Under the pieces are notes generated by a model. The model was given only the letters and a program-made list of their open reading frames with translations, was not told the origin of the DNA and ran no database searches. The position numbers and the translations under genes were made by a program. A stretch of DNA of 64,000 nt from Muricoccus nepalensis (GTDB taxonomy: Bacteria > Pseudomonadota > Alphaproteobacteria > Acetobacterales > Acetobacteraceae). Position 1 is the stretch's first letter. Every line of letters begins with the position of its first letter. Location of the stretch: the NCBI RefSeq assembly GCF_006438825.1, contig NZ_RCZP01000020.1:30768-94767 (forward strand), given 5' to 3'. Positions 25,293-34,196 of this stretch are shown piece by piece.

Positions 25293-27842
25293 ATGGGGAG
25301 GGCCGTTCCCAAGGTGGCGGGCTGTGCCCTCCTGCTGTCGCTGCTCTGGAGCCTCGCGGCCTCGATCGCGCTGATTGCCCTGGCCGGGCTGTATCAGCAC
25401 CTGGACCGCGTGCCGGAGTGGTCCCTGCCCTTCCAGTGGTTCCTCTACGGACACGCCTATTACGGGCGCCCTGGCGTTGGGCATGACCTTGGGGTGTCGG
25501 CCGCCATCGCCAGCGCGCTCTGCCTCGCCGCCGCGGTCTCGTCCTACACCCGGCCAAAGAACAAGCTCTTTGGCGAGAGCCACTTCGCCACCGAGGACGA
25601 GGCCGAGAAGTCCGGCCTCGTCTTCTCGCGCCGCCCTCGGGGTGACGCCTTCCTGCTCGGCCGCACGGAGGGCGTCCTAGGCCTTGGGCGCCGGTATGTG
25701 AGCCTGCCCGGGCAGGAGCACGTCTCGCTCTACGCCCGTACCCGCAGCGGCAAGGGCGTGTCCGTGGTGGTGCCCAACGCCCTGAACTGGGGCGGCTCCC
25801 TGGTCGCCTTCTCGATCAAGCGCGACCTGGTGCAGGCCGCCGCGGCGGAGCGCGTCAGGAAGCGCCAGGCCTTCTTCGTCTTCGATCCGACCAACCCGGA
25901 CGGCCGGAGCCACCGGTGGAACCCCCTCGGCAACGTCCCTCGCGGTGGCGTCGGCTGCTATGATGCGGTCCAGCGGGTGATGCAGTTCGTTATCCCTGAG
26001 ACCAAGGCCAACAACCCCTTCTGGGACAATGCGGGCAGGCGCATCGCCACTGCCGCGGCGGTGCTGCTGGCGGAGACGCCCGGCGCTGCGCTGAACATCG
26101 CGGCCGTGAAGCGCCTGCTGGGGCGGTCGGACTACGACAAGCATTTTCGGCAGTTGATCCAAGAGGCGCGGAACGAGGCCCGGCCCTATTCCGCCTCCGC
26201 GGTGGACACCATCCTCGGTTGGCTCGACCGCAAGGGCGAGGAGGGCGCCAACGGGGTGCGCGATACGGCCCTGACCGCCATGGCGCTTTGGGACAGCGAG
26301 GTGATCGCCGCCGCGACCGAGGTGAGCGACTTTGACTTGGCGGCGCTGCGGCGGGAGCCGATGAGCGTCTTTGTTTGTGCCGAGGTGGCCGATATCCGCC
26401 GGCTGCGGCCTCTGTTCGCCCTGTTCTTCCAGCAGCTCGTGGACTTCAACACCCGGCGCGAGTTCGCAGAGGATCCCCGGCACCGCTACCAGGTGGCGGT
26501 TGAGATGGACGAGTTCTGGGCGCCCGGCCGCATGGATATCCTGGCCGATGCCGCTGCCTTCACGGCCAGCTTCGGGTTCCGGCTGCTCTATGTCGTCCAG
26601 TCCAAGCAGCAGCTTCACAGCATCTACGGGCAGGACGGCGCCGAGAACATCTTCCTCAACACCGGGGCCGAGCTGCTCTTCGGCGGCGCGGATCAGCGGC
26701 TCGCGGAGGAGGTCAGCAAGCGGGGCGGCATGGACACGGTGACGAAGACCACCACGAGCCGCCCGCGGTTCTTCGGCTGGCTGACGCCGGCCAAGCAGTC
26801 CGAGAGCGAGGCCGAGCATGGACGGGCGCTGCTGCTGGCCCAGGACGTTCAGCGCATCCCTCGGGACGAAATGCTTGTGCTTCGGCCCGGGCTGCTCCCG
26901 CTCAAGCTCTCGCGCGTGGTCTGGTTCAAGGATCGTCGCTTTCGGCGCATGAAGGGAGAGCCACCGCCGGTGCCTTGCCTGCAGCTGCGTGTTGAGCGGG
27001 ATGACTTCGAGGCGGTAGCGAGGGCGCAGGCCGAGAGCCAAGCGCAGCACGAGCGAGCCAGGGAGGAAGAGGCGGCGCGGGCGGAGGCCGAGGTTACCGA
27101 GGCCGAGAAGGCGGCGGCCGAGGCAGCCATCCAGGCGAATTCCGCGAGCGAGGTGGAGCGGGCCACGGAAGCGAAGGTGATGATCCGGGTGCGTGAGGCT
27201 GCGGTTGCGCAGGAAGCTGTTCGGCAGGCTCGGCAAGCTGCCACGGATGCGAAGAGGAACGCCAAGGCCAGGGAGGACGCGGCATCCGCCTGGGCCGTCG
27301 CTAGCGCCAAGGTAGCAGAGACGGCGGAAGCTGCTGCCAACGCGACGGCTACCGCAGCCTTGGCGCAGGACGCGGTGGGACAGGCCAGCCGAAGGGCGGC
27401 GGAAGCCCGCATTGACGCGGCCGAGGCCCGGCGGGCCTCCAAGGTACCAGATGCCACCCCCGAAGCCCTGAAAGCTGCCCAAGTCAGGCAGGAGGAAGCC
27501 ACGGCCGCTGCGGCCGCCGCAACCGCGGCCGAAGCACAGCATGCCCTGGCTACGTCCGCAGCGGCTGAAGCTCGGCAAGCTGCCGCGACTGCCAAGACGC
27601 GCGTCCAGGCGATCGAGGCGCAGCAGGGCGACATGGACACCAGCCCGGAAGCTCGGGCGCAAGCCGGTGTTGAGGTCGAGGCCACTGTTGCGGCGGCCAC
27701 CACCGCCACGGTTGCCGCGGCCGAAGCTCAACAGGCAGTCGCCAAGGCGAGGTCGGATCTGGCACTCGCGCGACGTGATACTGCTGCCCGGCGGAAGCGG
27801 GCGGAACACCTCGGCCGCGTCCTGGACAAGATGCGCTCCTAG
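25293..27842 (+). CDS. virD4: VirD4/TraG coupling protein with long Ala-rich coiled-coil tail
   Basis: This 849-residue coupling protein has two N-terminal membrane segments (about 5-28 and 63-83). Walker A is RTRSGKGVS with K154. Walker B lies near residue 405 (YQVAVEMDEFWAPG), and the usual ATPase core runs to about residue 565. The remaining 280 residues are almost entirely Ala, Glu, Lys, Arg and Gln in heptad-like order and should form a long coiled coil. VirD4 proteins usually end soon after the ATPase core, so this tail is unusual. It may select or dock the relaxosome. The gene ends tail-to-tail with the relaxase, the stop codons overlapping at CTAG. Confidence 0.9.
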   Translation: MGRAVPKVAGCALLLSLLWSLAASIALIALAGLYQHLDRVPEWSLPFQWFLYGHAYYGRPGVGHDLGVSAAIASALCLAAAVSSYTRPKNKLFGESHFATEDEAEKSGLVFSRRPRGDAFLLGRTEGVLGLGRRYVSLPGQEHVSLYARTRSGKGVSVVVPNALNWGGSLVAFSIKRDLVQAAAAERVRKRQAFFVFDPTNPDGRSHRWNPLGNVPRGGVGCYDAVQRVMQFVIPETKANNPFWDNAGRRIATAAAVLLAETPGAALNIAAVKRLLGRSDYDKHFRQLIQEARNEARPYSASAVDTILGWLDRKGEEGANGVRDTALTAMALWDSEVIAAATEVSDFDLAALRREPMSVFVCAEVADIRRLRPLFALFFQQLVDFNTRREFAEDPRHRYQVAVEMDEFWAPGRMDILADAAAFTASFGFRLLYVVQSKQQLHSIYGQDGAENIFLNTGAELLFGGADQRLAEEVSKRGGMDTVTKTTTSRPRFFGWLTPAKQSESEAEHGRALLLAQDVQRIPRDEMLVLRPGLLPLKLSRVVWFKDRRFRRMKGEPPPVPCLQLRVERDDFEAVARAQAESQAQHERAREEEAARAEAEVTEAEKAAAEAAIQANSASEVERATEAKVMIRVREAAVAQEAVRQARQAATDAKRNAKAREDAASAWAVASAKVAETAEAAANATATAALAQDAVGQASRRAAEARIDAAEARRASKVPDATPEALKAAQVRQEEATAAAAAATAAEAQHALATSAAAEARQAAATAKTRVQAIEAQQGDMDTSPEARAQAGVEVEATVAAATTATVAAAEAQQAVAKARSDLALARRDTAARRKRAEHLGRVLDKMRS

Positions 27843-30800
27843 CGCCCCATCCTCGGGCCTCTCTCGCGCCCCGTCTCCTTGCTTTGAGGAGGCAGGGCTT
27901 TTGCTATATCAGGGGCAGCGCCGGTGCGTGCCTTGGTGGACTGCGCGGAGGCCCTCGCCTGGGTGCGCGCCTGCTCCTCAGCCTGCTGCCTGGCCTTGGC
28001 AAGCTCTGGCCACAGGGCATCCGTCGAGCCTTGCTCGAGCAGGCTGATCCGCCGCTCGAGCCGATCCATCCAAACCTCGGGGTCGGCAGGCCGGCGCCCG
28101 CCCTTCGGAGTGGCGATCTGGTGCACGGGATTCCAGTGGTACTCGAGCGTGCGTTCCGCCTCACGTCGATCAGCGGAAACCAAGGCGTCCACGGCTTCGG
28201 TGAAGCCCATCTCTCCTCGCGACACCTTTGCCGCATAGACCCGTGCCAGGCGCTCGGTGGCGGGCACCTCCGGCATCCGCACCCCGGCTGCCGGAACCTG
28301 CTGTTGCGCCTTAAAGGCAACGTGCGTCTGCGCTGGTGCTTGCGCCTGCGTCGGTGCTTGGGCTGGCTTCGTGGGCGCCCGGATGCGTTCTGGCCGCCAC
28401 CGAACCACCTGACCCACACGCCTTGCCGTTTCTGCAGCAATCCGGATGATCGCCTGCATCCGCGTCTCGCGCGCCGTAACGGGCAGCATCTTCGGATCTC
28501 CCGTGCGCAGCCAGGTGTCTCTGTCGGCAACATAGTCGGATGCGTTCAGCCCGTCGGAAGACGCCTTCGCGCTCCGGAGGAAGGCGTTTCGGACGGCTTC
28601 TCGGGTCGGCTTCTCGCCATCAGCCGCGAGGCGTTGCGCGATGGCGCCAGCATCGGCCACCACCACGGCATCCTGACGGTGGCGGGTGAGCGCCACGTAG
28701 GCGCGCGACGCATCGAGACCACCACCCGCGTGGAGGATGGTGAAGTCCGTCGTCCGGCCTTGCGCCTTGTGGATGGTGCGGGCGAAAGCGTGCTGCAGAG
28801 TCGGCGGGGGCTGGTCCTGGCCCTTCCGTGCCGGGGACGCGATCTCGGACAGGCGCAGGGAGAGCGTCTTCCGCGTGCGGTCGAGCCGGAAGGTGAGCGT
28901 GGGGTCCGCGCCGCGCGTGAAGCCCTCCAGCGTCGCCACATCGTTTGCCAGCACGTCACGGCCGGTCTTCGTCAGGGTGGCGCCCAGCGCCAGGCGGTCG
29001 CCCGTGCGCAATTCCATCTCCCGGAGCTCACCCTGCCCGCCACGGCGACCTCCGGCGTGGATGGTGCGGACGGTGATTGCCTCGGCGCCGAGTTCTCCGG
29101 CCGCCACCAACCGGCCACGGATCTCGCGGTTGAGGGCATGCACGTCCGTGTTGCGAGCAGCCAGCACCAGCCGGGATGCATCGGGATGTTGCCGGCGGTT
29201 CCTCTCCCAGGCATCGGCCACGCGCTGCACGGTGTGGGCGGCATCCCGCGCCCATCGGACGCGGCTCTTGGCGTCGTACTGCGTCAGCCCTTCCACGCTG
29301 TTGCCGCCTGCGAAGGCCTGGCTCGCCTGCTTCATCCAGGGCGAGGTCTGCCGTCGCACGTCCTCCATCCGTGCGACGCCCAACGCATCGGCCAGGGCGG
29401 AGAAGGGCGCCCCAGGCTCCACGCTGCGGAGCTGGCGGCGGTCGCCAACCAGCACGACCTGCGCGCCCTTGTCGCGTGCGTGCGCCAGGAGTGAGGCGAC
29501 GTCGCGCGAGGCGGCCATGCCGGCCTCGTCCACGATCAACACGGAACGTGGGATTAGTTCGGCTCGGCCTGCATCGAGCTCTCTGACGAAGCCCTGTAGC
29601 GCGCGGGAGCCGGGAAGCGCGGCCTCCTGCCGCACCACGTCCGCCGCCGTCCAGGACGGGGCGAGACCTATGGGTTGCGCGCCGCCGCGCCGGGCCGCCT
29701 CCACCACGGCCGCCAGGGCGAAGCTCTTGCCCGCGCCGGCCACGCCTTCCACCACCACCACGCCATCGCCGCGGGCGGTGTGTCGGACGGCCTGGGCCTG
29801 CTCGGGTGAGAGGCTGGGCCGGGCGGCGATGACCGCCTCGGCGTCGGCCTTGCGGATGTGGCCTCCTTTGCCCCGACGCTCCATCGCGTCCAGCAGCATC
29901 CGGCGCTCGCGGTCCAGCGTCTCCTGGGTGGTGAAGACCAACTCGCCGCGCTGGTTCGGCTCCAAGGCCACGAGGCGCTTGCTGGCGAGGAGGCGGTCGT
30001 ACTCGGCATGGGCGCCCTCGGCGCCGCCACCGCGCGCCTGAGAGGCCTCCGCGATCATGCGGCGGAGGGTGCGGTCGGTGACGACGGAGGACCGCTCCAG
30101 AGCCTCGGTGAGCGCCGCGTCGGCCGGCCGGTGCTCGGGGTGCCGGTGGCGCGCCGCCGCCTCGCGCACGGCCTCCCAGACCTTTTCCCGGGTGAGGCCA
30201 AGCCCCTCCATCTCCCGGAGCCACCGCGCCTCCAGCCTGCCGTCCTCGGGAACGGTGCCCTTCGTGCGCCGGGTGCTCTGGGTGATCTCCTCCTTCAACA
30301 ACCGGAGGCGCTTGCCCCTGGCCTCGCCAGGATCGCCGGAGGGGGCCTCGCGGAGCGGTCCCTGCCGAACCCCAGGAGTGGTGGCGGCGGCGCGCTCCTG
30401 CTCGCCGGCCTGCTCGAGGTTGGCCCGGACCTTGTCTAGCGCGTCGAGAATGACGGTGCGGCGCTTGGACCAGGTGGCGATGAGCTCCGGCGGGACCCCG
30501 GCAATGGTGAAGGCCTGCCCGTCTTCCTGGATCGCCACGCCGCGCTGCGCCAAGCGGTTCGCCAGCTCGGCGCGGAAGATGGCGCCCCCATAGGTCTTCC
30601 AGGGGTAGAGCTTCTGGGGGTCGAGGGCTCCGGTGGAGCCGTCCGTCCGGCGGCCGGCGTTGACCAGAACAGCATGAACGTGGGGCTGGGGATCGCCCGC
30701 CCGGCTGGTGAACTGTGGGAACAGGCCGGCCGCCACATCCTGGACCCGTTCGCGCGTCTCTCCCCCGGAGCCGCGCCGGGTCTCGAAGACGCCGCGATCG

Positions 30801-31228
30801 TGCAGGGCGCGCAGCCCGGCCCGGGCAGATGCCGCCATGTCCTCCGCGATGCCCTGCCGGATGTCGGGCGTGGCGGTGGCGTAGAGAGCCCCCACGGCCT
30901 TCGGGGCGCTGAACGTCAGATCCCAGCCCCCTACCCGGCTGTTCCGGGCGGCGGCCTGGACGAGGCCCTCGCCGTCCAGCCCCCTGCCCTCCAGCATCTC
31001 GCGCAGTTGCCCGGGGACGATCGGCCGCCCGTCGGGCGCCAGGCTGTTGGACGGGCTCCACCAGGTGGGCTGCGCGGCCGCGCTATCGACCGTCAGGTAC
31101 TCGTCGGTGGCCTTGGCCAGGTTGGCCTGCTCGGGGAGCGCCTTCTGCGCCTCGCCCTCGTAGTAGTCGGCGGCAGCCGAGAGGTTCAGCCCGCCCTTGC
31201 CGCCACCGATGCGCTTGACGCTTTGCAC
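27839..31228 (-). CDS. MobF (TrwC/TraI-type) relaxase-helicase
   Basis: This 1129-residue protein starts at GTG 31228. The N-terminal relaxase domain has the MobF signature VGGWDLTFSAPKAVGALY and the metal-binding histidines H183 and H185 in DPQPHVHAVLVN. The catalytic Tyr is likely near the N-terminus in AADYYEGEA. The C-terminal RecD-like helicase has Walker A EGVAGAGKS with K501 and the DEAG box (VLIVDEAGMAA). It nicks oriT and unwinds the strand for transfer. The last 200 residues are Gln/Ala/Arg-rich. The gene is intact and convergent with virD4. Confidence 0.9.
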   Translation of the reverse strand: MQSVKRIGGGKGGLNLSAAADYYEGEAQKALPEQANLAKATDEYLTVDSAAAQPTWWSPSNSLAPDGRPIVPGQLREMLEGRGLDGEGLVQAAARNSRVGGWDLTFSAPKAVGALYATATPDIRQGIAEDMAASARAGLRALHDRGVFETRRGSGGETRERVQDVAAGLFPQFTSRAGDPQPHVHAVLVNAGRRTDGSTGALDPQKLYPWKTYGGAIFRAELANRLAQRGVAIQEDGQAFTIAGVPPELIATWSKRRTVILDALDKVRANLEQAGEQERAAATTPGVRQGPLREAPSGDPGEARGKRLRLLKEEITQSTRRTKGTVPEDGRLEARWLREMEGLGLTREKVWEAVREAAARHRHPEHRPADAALTEALERSSVVTDRTLRRMIAEASQARGGGAEGAHAEYDRLLASKRLVALEPNQRGELVFTTQETLDRERRMLLDAMERRGKGGHIRKADAEAVIAARPSLSPEQAQAVRHTARGDGVVVVEGVAGAGKSFALAAVVEAARRGGAQPIGLAPSWTAADVVRQEAALPGSRALQGFVRELDAGRAELIPRSVLIVDEAGMAASRDVASLLAHARDKGAQVVLVGDRRQLRSVEPGAPFSALADALGVARMEDVRRQTSPWMKQASQAFAGGNSVEGLTQYDAKSRVRWARDAAHTVQRVADAWERNRRQHPDASRLVLAARNTDVHALNREIRGRLVAAGELGAEAITVRTIHAGGRRGGQGELREMELRTGDRLALGATLTKTGRDVLANDVATLEGFTRGADPTLTFRLDRTRKTLSLRLSEIASPARKGQDQPPPTLQHAFARTIHKAQGRTTDFTILHAGGGLDASRAYVALTRHRQDAVVVADAGAIAQRLAADGEKPTREAVRNAFLRSAKASSDGLNASDYVADRDTWLRTGDPKMLPVTARETRMQAIIRIAAETARRVGQVVRWRPERIRAPTKPAQAPTQAQAPAQTHVAFKAQQQVPAAGVRMPEVPATERLARVYAAKVSRGEMGFTEAVDALVSADRREAERTLEYHWNPVHQIATPKGGRRPADPEVWMDRLERRISLLEQGSTDALWPELAKARQQAEEQARTQARASAQSTKARTGAAPDIAKALPPQSKETGRERGPRMGR

Positions 31229-31234
31229 GGGGCC

Positions 31235-31612
31235 CTAGAACGGCCCGGCGCCGGCCGAGCCGTCCGGAGGCTCGATGGAGCCGGCCAGGGTGCCGACTGC
31301 CTGGGCGATATCCCGGAGCGATCCCCGGACGGCCTCATGCTCCTCCCAGGCATCCTCCATGGTCGGGACGGCTTTTCCGATCGCGTCCACATGCCGGCCG
31401 AGGGTCTCCACCAAGGCCTCCAGCCGGGCCGGTATCGCACCTCCTCCAGCGGTAGCGGCACCCTCCTGGGGCGCCTTCCGGATGAAGGAGAGGACCGCCA
31501 TTCGGACCAGTTCGGACGGCCTCATGCCCCGCGCCTCGGCCGCCTTGGTGACCTCCTTGGCCTCGGCGTCCGTGAGGGACGCCCACACTCGACTGGACGC
31601 CACAGCGGCCAT
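31235..31612 (-). CDS. RHH relaxosome accessory protein (TrwA-like position)
   Basis: This 125-residue protein starts at ATG 31612, with GAGGGG upstream. The N-terminus forms a ribbon-helix-helix (SRVWASLTDAEAKEVTKAAE and MRPSELVRMAVLSFIR). The C-terminal part is helical and acidic, suited for oligomer formation. It lies 6 bp upstream of the relaxase gene, the same order as trwA-trwC in IncW systems, where the RHH protein binds oriT and represses the operon. Binding to the phased repeat at 31723-31787 is a direct prediction. Confidence 0.7.
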   Translation of the reverse strand: MAAVASSRVWASLTDAEAKEVTKAAEARGMRPSELVRMAVLSFIRKAPQEGAATAGGGAIPARLEALVETLGRHVDAIGKAVPTMEDAWEEHEAVRGSLRDIAQAVGTLAGSIEPPDGSAGAGPF

Positions 31613-31657
31613 AGAACCCCTCCGAAGGCAGTGCCGACACGTACTGTGCAGTTCCGA

Positions 31658-31671
31658 GCACCGCAAGGTGC
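31658..31671. repeat. Inverted repeat (hairpin) in candidate oriT
   Basis: GCACC and GGTGC form a perfect 5-bp stem around the GCAA loop, within the relaxase-proximal side of the intergenic region. MobF relaxases recognise a hairpin just 5' of nic, so this is a candidate binding site. Confidence 0.5.
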
Positions 31672-31722
31672 CGCGCCGTGTGAACCTCTCTCCTCCTTCT
31701 GCGGCAGCTCACAAGAGTGCAT

Positions 31723-31787
31723 TAAGGTGCTCTAAGGCTGCCCAAAGGTGGCTAAGGATTGCTGAGGCCTCTAAGCCAGCGCTAAGA
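31723..31787 (+). repeat. Seven TAAGG-like motifs at about 10-bp spacing
   Basis: TAAGG or a one-base variant starts at 31723, 31733, 31744, 31753, 31763, 31772 and 31783 (TAAGG, TAAGG, AAAGG, TAAGG, TGAGG, TAAGC, TAAGA), all on the plus strand. Steps of 9-11 bp put the motifs on one face of the helix. Such arrays are bound by RHH proteins or by plasmid regulators. It lies just ahead of the HTH-like gene at 31821. Confidence 0.65.
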
Positions 31788-31820
31788 TCTTGCTATGGCC
31801 ACGAAGGTACAGCGGATGCC

Positions 31821-32381
31821 ATGAGCGAAGTCGAGTGGCTGCTCGAGGCGGCGCAGGAGTTTGGGCCGACGTCTGACCTACAGAAGGCTGGCGAACTGCG
31901 CCTGTATCTGCGGGATAACCTTGATGCCGTGATGAAGGTTAAGAGCGACCGCAAGCTCAGTTGGGGGCAGGTCGCCACCATCCTGACGAAAAGGGGTCTG
32001 ACCAAGAAGAATGGCGATCCCCTGGATGCCAACATCGTGGCGGTGACAGCCTCCGCTGTTCGCTTGGAGCGGAACCCGCGCGGCCGGAAGCGTCGGGCCG
32101 CGACGCCGGCCAGGGCAGGGAAGCAAGCCGAAGCTACGGCCACCCCCGCTCCGCACCTACCGCCGGCTGGACTGGACCACGAGGTGCCCCCGCCTGCGAC
32201 GGTCCAGGCCGAAACACACACACCTCCCTCTTCAGGCTCTTCGGCAGGGGACAACGACCGGGATGAAGCTGAGCGAGCGGCTCGGCTGCGGGCCGCAATG
32301 GCTCGCCCCGTCCGCAAGCCCTTCCCCACCGGAGGCGGCTTTGAGGTGCCCACCGATCCCAACTGGCGCAAAGGCGAATGA
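31821..32381 (+). CDS. Putative DNA-binding protein, HTH-like N-terminus
   Basis: This 186-residue protein starts at ATG 31821. Residues 1-85 are helical and include LSWGQVATILTKRGLTKKNG and NIVAVTASAVR, which has the shape of a winged or simple HTH (check-step helix, turn, recognition helix). The following part is basic (RNPRGRKRRAATPAR) and then Pro-rich and disordered to the end. I recognise no named family. It overlaps the ParA-like gene by 4 bp, and the phased repeat lies directly upstream, so it may bind that region. Confidence 0.6.
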   Translation: MSEVEWLLEAAQEFGPTSDLQKAGELRLYLRDNLDAVMKVKSDRKLSWGQVATILTKRGLTKKNGDPLDANIVAVTASAVRLERNPRGRKRRAATPARAGKQAEATATPAPHLPPAGLDHEVPPPATVQAETHTPPSSGSSAGDNDRDEAERAARLRAAMARPVRKPFPTGGGFEVPTDPNWRKGE

Positions 32382-33175
32382 CCATGGCCGAGACCACCTC
32401 CCCTGCCGTCCACATCTTCGGCTCCGACAAAGGAGGCGTCGGCAAGACGTTAGCCGCCCAGGTGGCCATTACGCGCTTGCTGACCATCACAGGCCGCCTG
32501 CCCGTCATTATCGAGGTCGAAGCCGAGGCGCGGCTGGGTGCCATCTACGGGACCAAGGCGGTCCGGTCCTTTATCCTGGGCGCGAACACCATGGAGGAGC
32601 TCGAGCGTAACCCACGGCTGATCTACGCCATGTGGAACGACCTTGGAGAGCTGCTGCTGGAAAACGAGGGGCGGGACGTGGTGCTCGACCTCGGCGCAAA
32701 CCTGACAAGGTCCCTCATGGTGTGGCTCGATGAGTTCGGCGCGGACGGTCCTCTCGGCACAGGGGAGCGGGTCCGCTTCTATGCCCTTACCACCGGGGAG
32801 ACGGCATCCCTGACCAGTGCCAGCAATGCGCTGGGCTATGCGGCTCATTCGCTTCCGGCCTCAACCCGCACGCTGCTGCTTAATGAACGGGACGAGGCGC
32901 TGTTCCCCCTGGCGCCGGACGCCCCGGCGGTTCGCAGCCTGCTCAAGACACATGGGGCGAACGCGGCCTGCTTCCCGCGATGCATGTCGCCCGCCCTGGC
33001 GCAGGTGGTGGACCAGCGTATGCGGCTGGACGACGCGCTGGCGCAGCCGGTCGATTTCTGGGCCGGCAAGGGCATGAAGCGCATGGACGCCATTCTGGCC
33101 GTGCGGCGTCTGACCTCCTGGGGCGAAGCGGCGATGTCGGTCTTTGGTTCGCTGCCCGCCACCGCCCCGGCATAG
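32378..33175 (+). CDS. ParA/MinD-superfamily ATPase (TraL-like)
   Basis: This 265-residue protein has a deviant Walker A GSDKGGVGKT at residues 15-24 and a DVVLDLGANLTRS switch-type segment near 105. The rest diverges from partition ParA, and no ParB gene or centromere-like array follows, so a transfer-associated TraL-like ATPase is more likely than a segregation protein. It sits between the HTH-like gene and a membrane protein, all in one direction and overlapping or 4 bp apart. Confidence 0.75.
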   Translation: MTMAETTSPAVHIFGSDKGGVGKTLAAQVAITRLLTITGRLPVIIEVEAEARLGAIYGTKAVRSFILGANTMEELERNPRLIYAMWNDLGELLLENEGRDVVLDLGANLTRSLMVWLDEFGADGPLGTGERVRFYALTTGETASLTSASNALGYAAHSLPASTRTLLLNERDEALFPLAPDAPAVRSLLKTHGANAACFPRCMSPALAQVVDQRMRLDDALAQPVDFWAGKGMKRMDAILAVRRLTSWGEAAMSVFGSLPATAPA

Positions 33176-33179
33176 GTCC

Positions 33180-33986
33180 GTGGCGGAGGCGGCCCATAGG
33201 AGGGAGGGCGTGCTGCCCTCTCTTCGTCGCGCCAGTGCGGCGGCCGAGGCGGAATGGGTCGATCTCAGCGCCTCCCTGGCCTCGGACCTCCTTGCCATCC
33301 AGGATGCGGGAGAGCGTGCGGCTGCCTATGCGGCTCTCTCGGCAAGACTTGAAGTTACGGGTGACGGGCTTCTGCCAGCGGACGATGCCCTGGTTCGTGC
33401 ATCCTTCGAGGCAGTTGCGCCGGCACCGCAGCCGAAGAATGAGGACCACGAACGGGAGTTAGCGGCTTGGCGCGATCGGGACACGGCAGCCCGCGCCGAG
33501 ATGGCCCGCCTGGACCGCGCGAGGCGGTTGGCAGCCTGGGGGCTGGTACCGGCTGGAGCTGTGCTTCCGGCGGCGGTGGCGGCCATCGCCTATGGGTGGG
33601 ACCCATTGAGCTTGGCGTGGGTCCTGCCTGAGCTCCCCACGCTGCCGATGTCGGCGGTGATGCTGGCGGCCTTGGCCGCTGGTGGTCTCTGCGCCTTTCT
33701 AGCGTCACGCGCCAAGCGGGTGCCGCAAGTGTGGAATGCCGCGGCAGGGGCTGCTGTTGCAGGGGTGGTGTTTCTGCTCGCCGCACGCAGCCTGCCCCTC
33801 TACATCGTCGCGAATGGCGTGATCACCCGGAGTGGGCAGTCCCTCGAGAGGGTTGTTGTAAGGGTCTATCCCAACGCTGCCGGAGCGAGGCTGGAGGTTC
33901 TGCGTGGTAACGACATGATCCGGCGCGGTGAGATCCTGGATTTCAGGGGAGCCTACCCGGTGCGGTTCTTGCGGGAGGGCCGGTAG
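33180..33986 (+). CDS. Membrane protein downstream of ParA-like ATPase
   Basis: This 268-residue protein starts at GTG 33180, four bases after the ATPase stop. The N-terminal half is helical and soluble. Three to four hydrophobic segments follow (LAAWGLVPAGAVLPAAVAAI, LPMSAVMLAALAAGGLCAFL, AAAGAAVAGVVFLLAARSL). The C-terminus is a small beta domain (VVVRVYPNAAGARLEVLRG). No family is recognised. Context suggests a membrane partner of the transfer ATPase. Confidence 0.6.
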   Translation: MAEAAHRREGVLPSLRRASAAAEAEWVDLSASLASDLLAIQDAGERAAAYAALSARLEVTGDGLLPADDALVRASFEAVAPAPQPKNEDHERELAAWRDRDTAARAEMARLDRARRLAAWGLVPAGAVLPAAVAAIAYGWDPLSLAWVLPELPTLPMSAVMLAALAAGGLCAFLASRAKRVPQVWNAAAGAAVAGVVFLLAARSLPLYIVANGVITRSGQSLERVVVRVYPNAAGARLEVLRGNDMIRRGEILDFRGAYPVRFLREGR

Positions 33987-34196
33987 GGCTGTCGGGCGGT
34001 ACCAGTATGGAAGGGCTGCGCCTCAGTGGCGCGGCCCCGTTCCCGTCAAAGCCCGTCATGTCCGGGTTAGCGACAATGGTGCAACTGGAACCATCAGCCA
34101 GACCCTTGTCCAAACGGATCTGATTGCACGGCACGGTCGAGAGCGCACACTGCGAATCGGTTGCTCGCCAACTGCCCGTGTCTATCGGAGGTGATC

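Larger units (their letters stand above)
31613..31820. other. Probable oriT / divergent promoter region
   Basis: This non-coding segment separates the leftward relaxosome genes from the rightward HTH-ParA genes. It is less GC-rich than its surroundings, with a hairpin at 31658-31671 and a phased repeat at 31723-31787. Location next to the relaxase and its accessory gene is where MobF plasmids carry oriT. The nic site itself was not identified. Confidence 0.6.

Noticed and set aside
25677..27809. 710-codon minus-strand frame inside virD4
   Set aside because: Shadow of the Ala-rich coding sequence, with no recognisable domain.
31723..31787. CRISPR-like array
   Set aside because: Units are 10 bp without spacers of 30 bp, no cas genes. 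It fits phased protein-binding sites instead.
32378..33175. Plasmid partition ParA
   Set aside because: Only the P-loop region fits. No ParB gene or centromere-like array follows, and the context is transfer genes; TraL-like is preferred.
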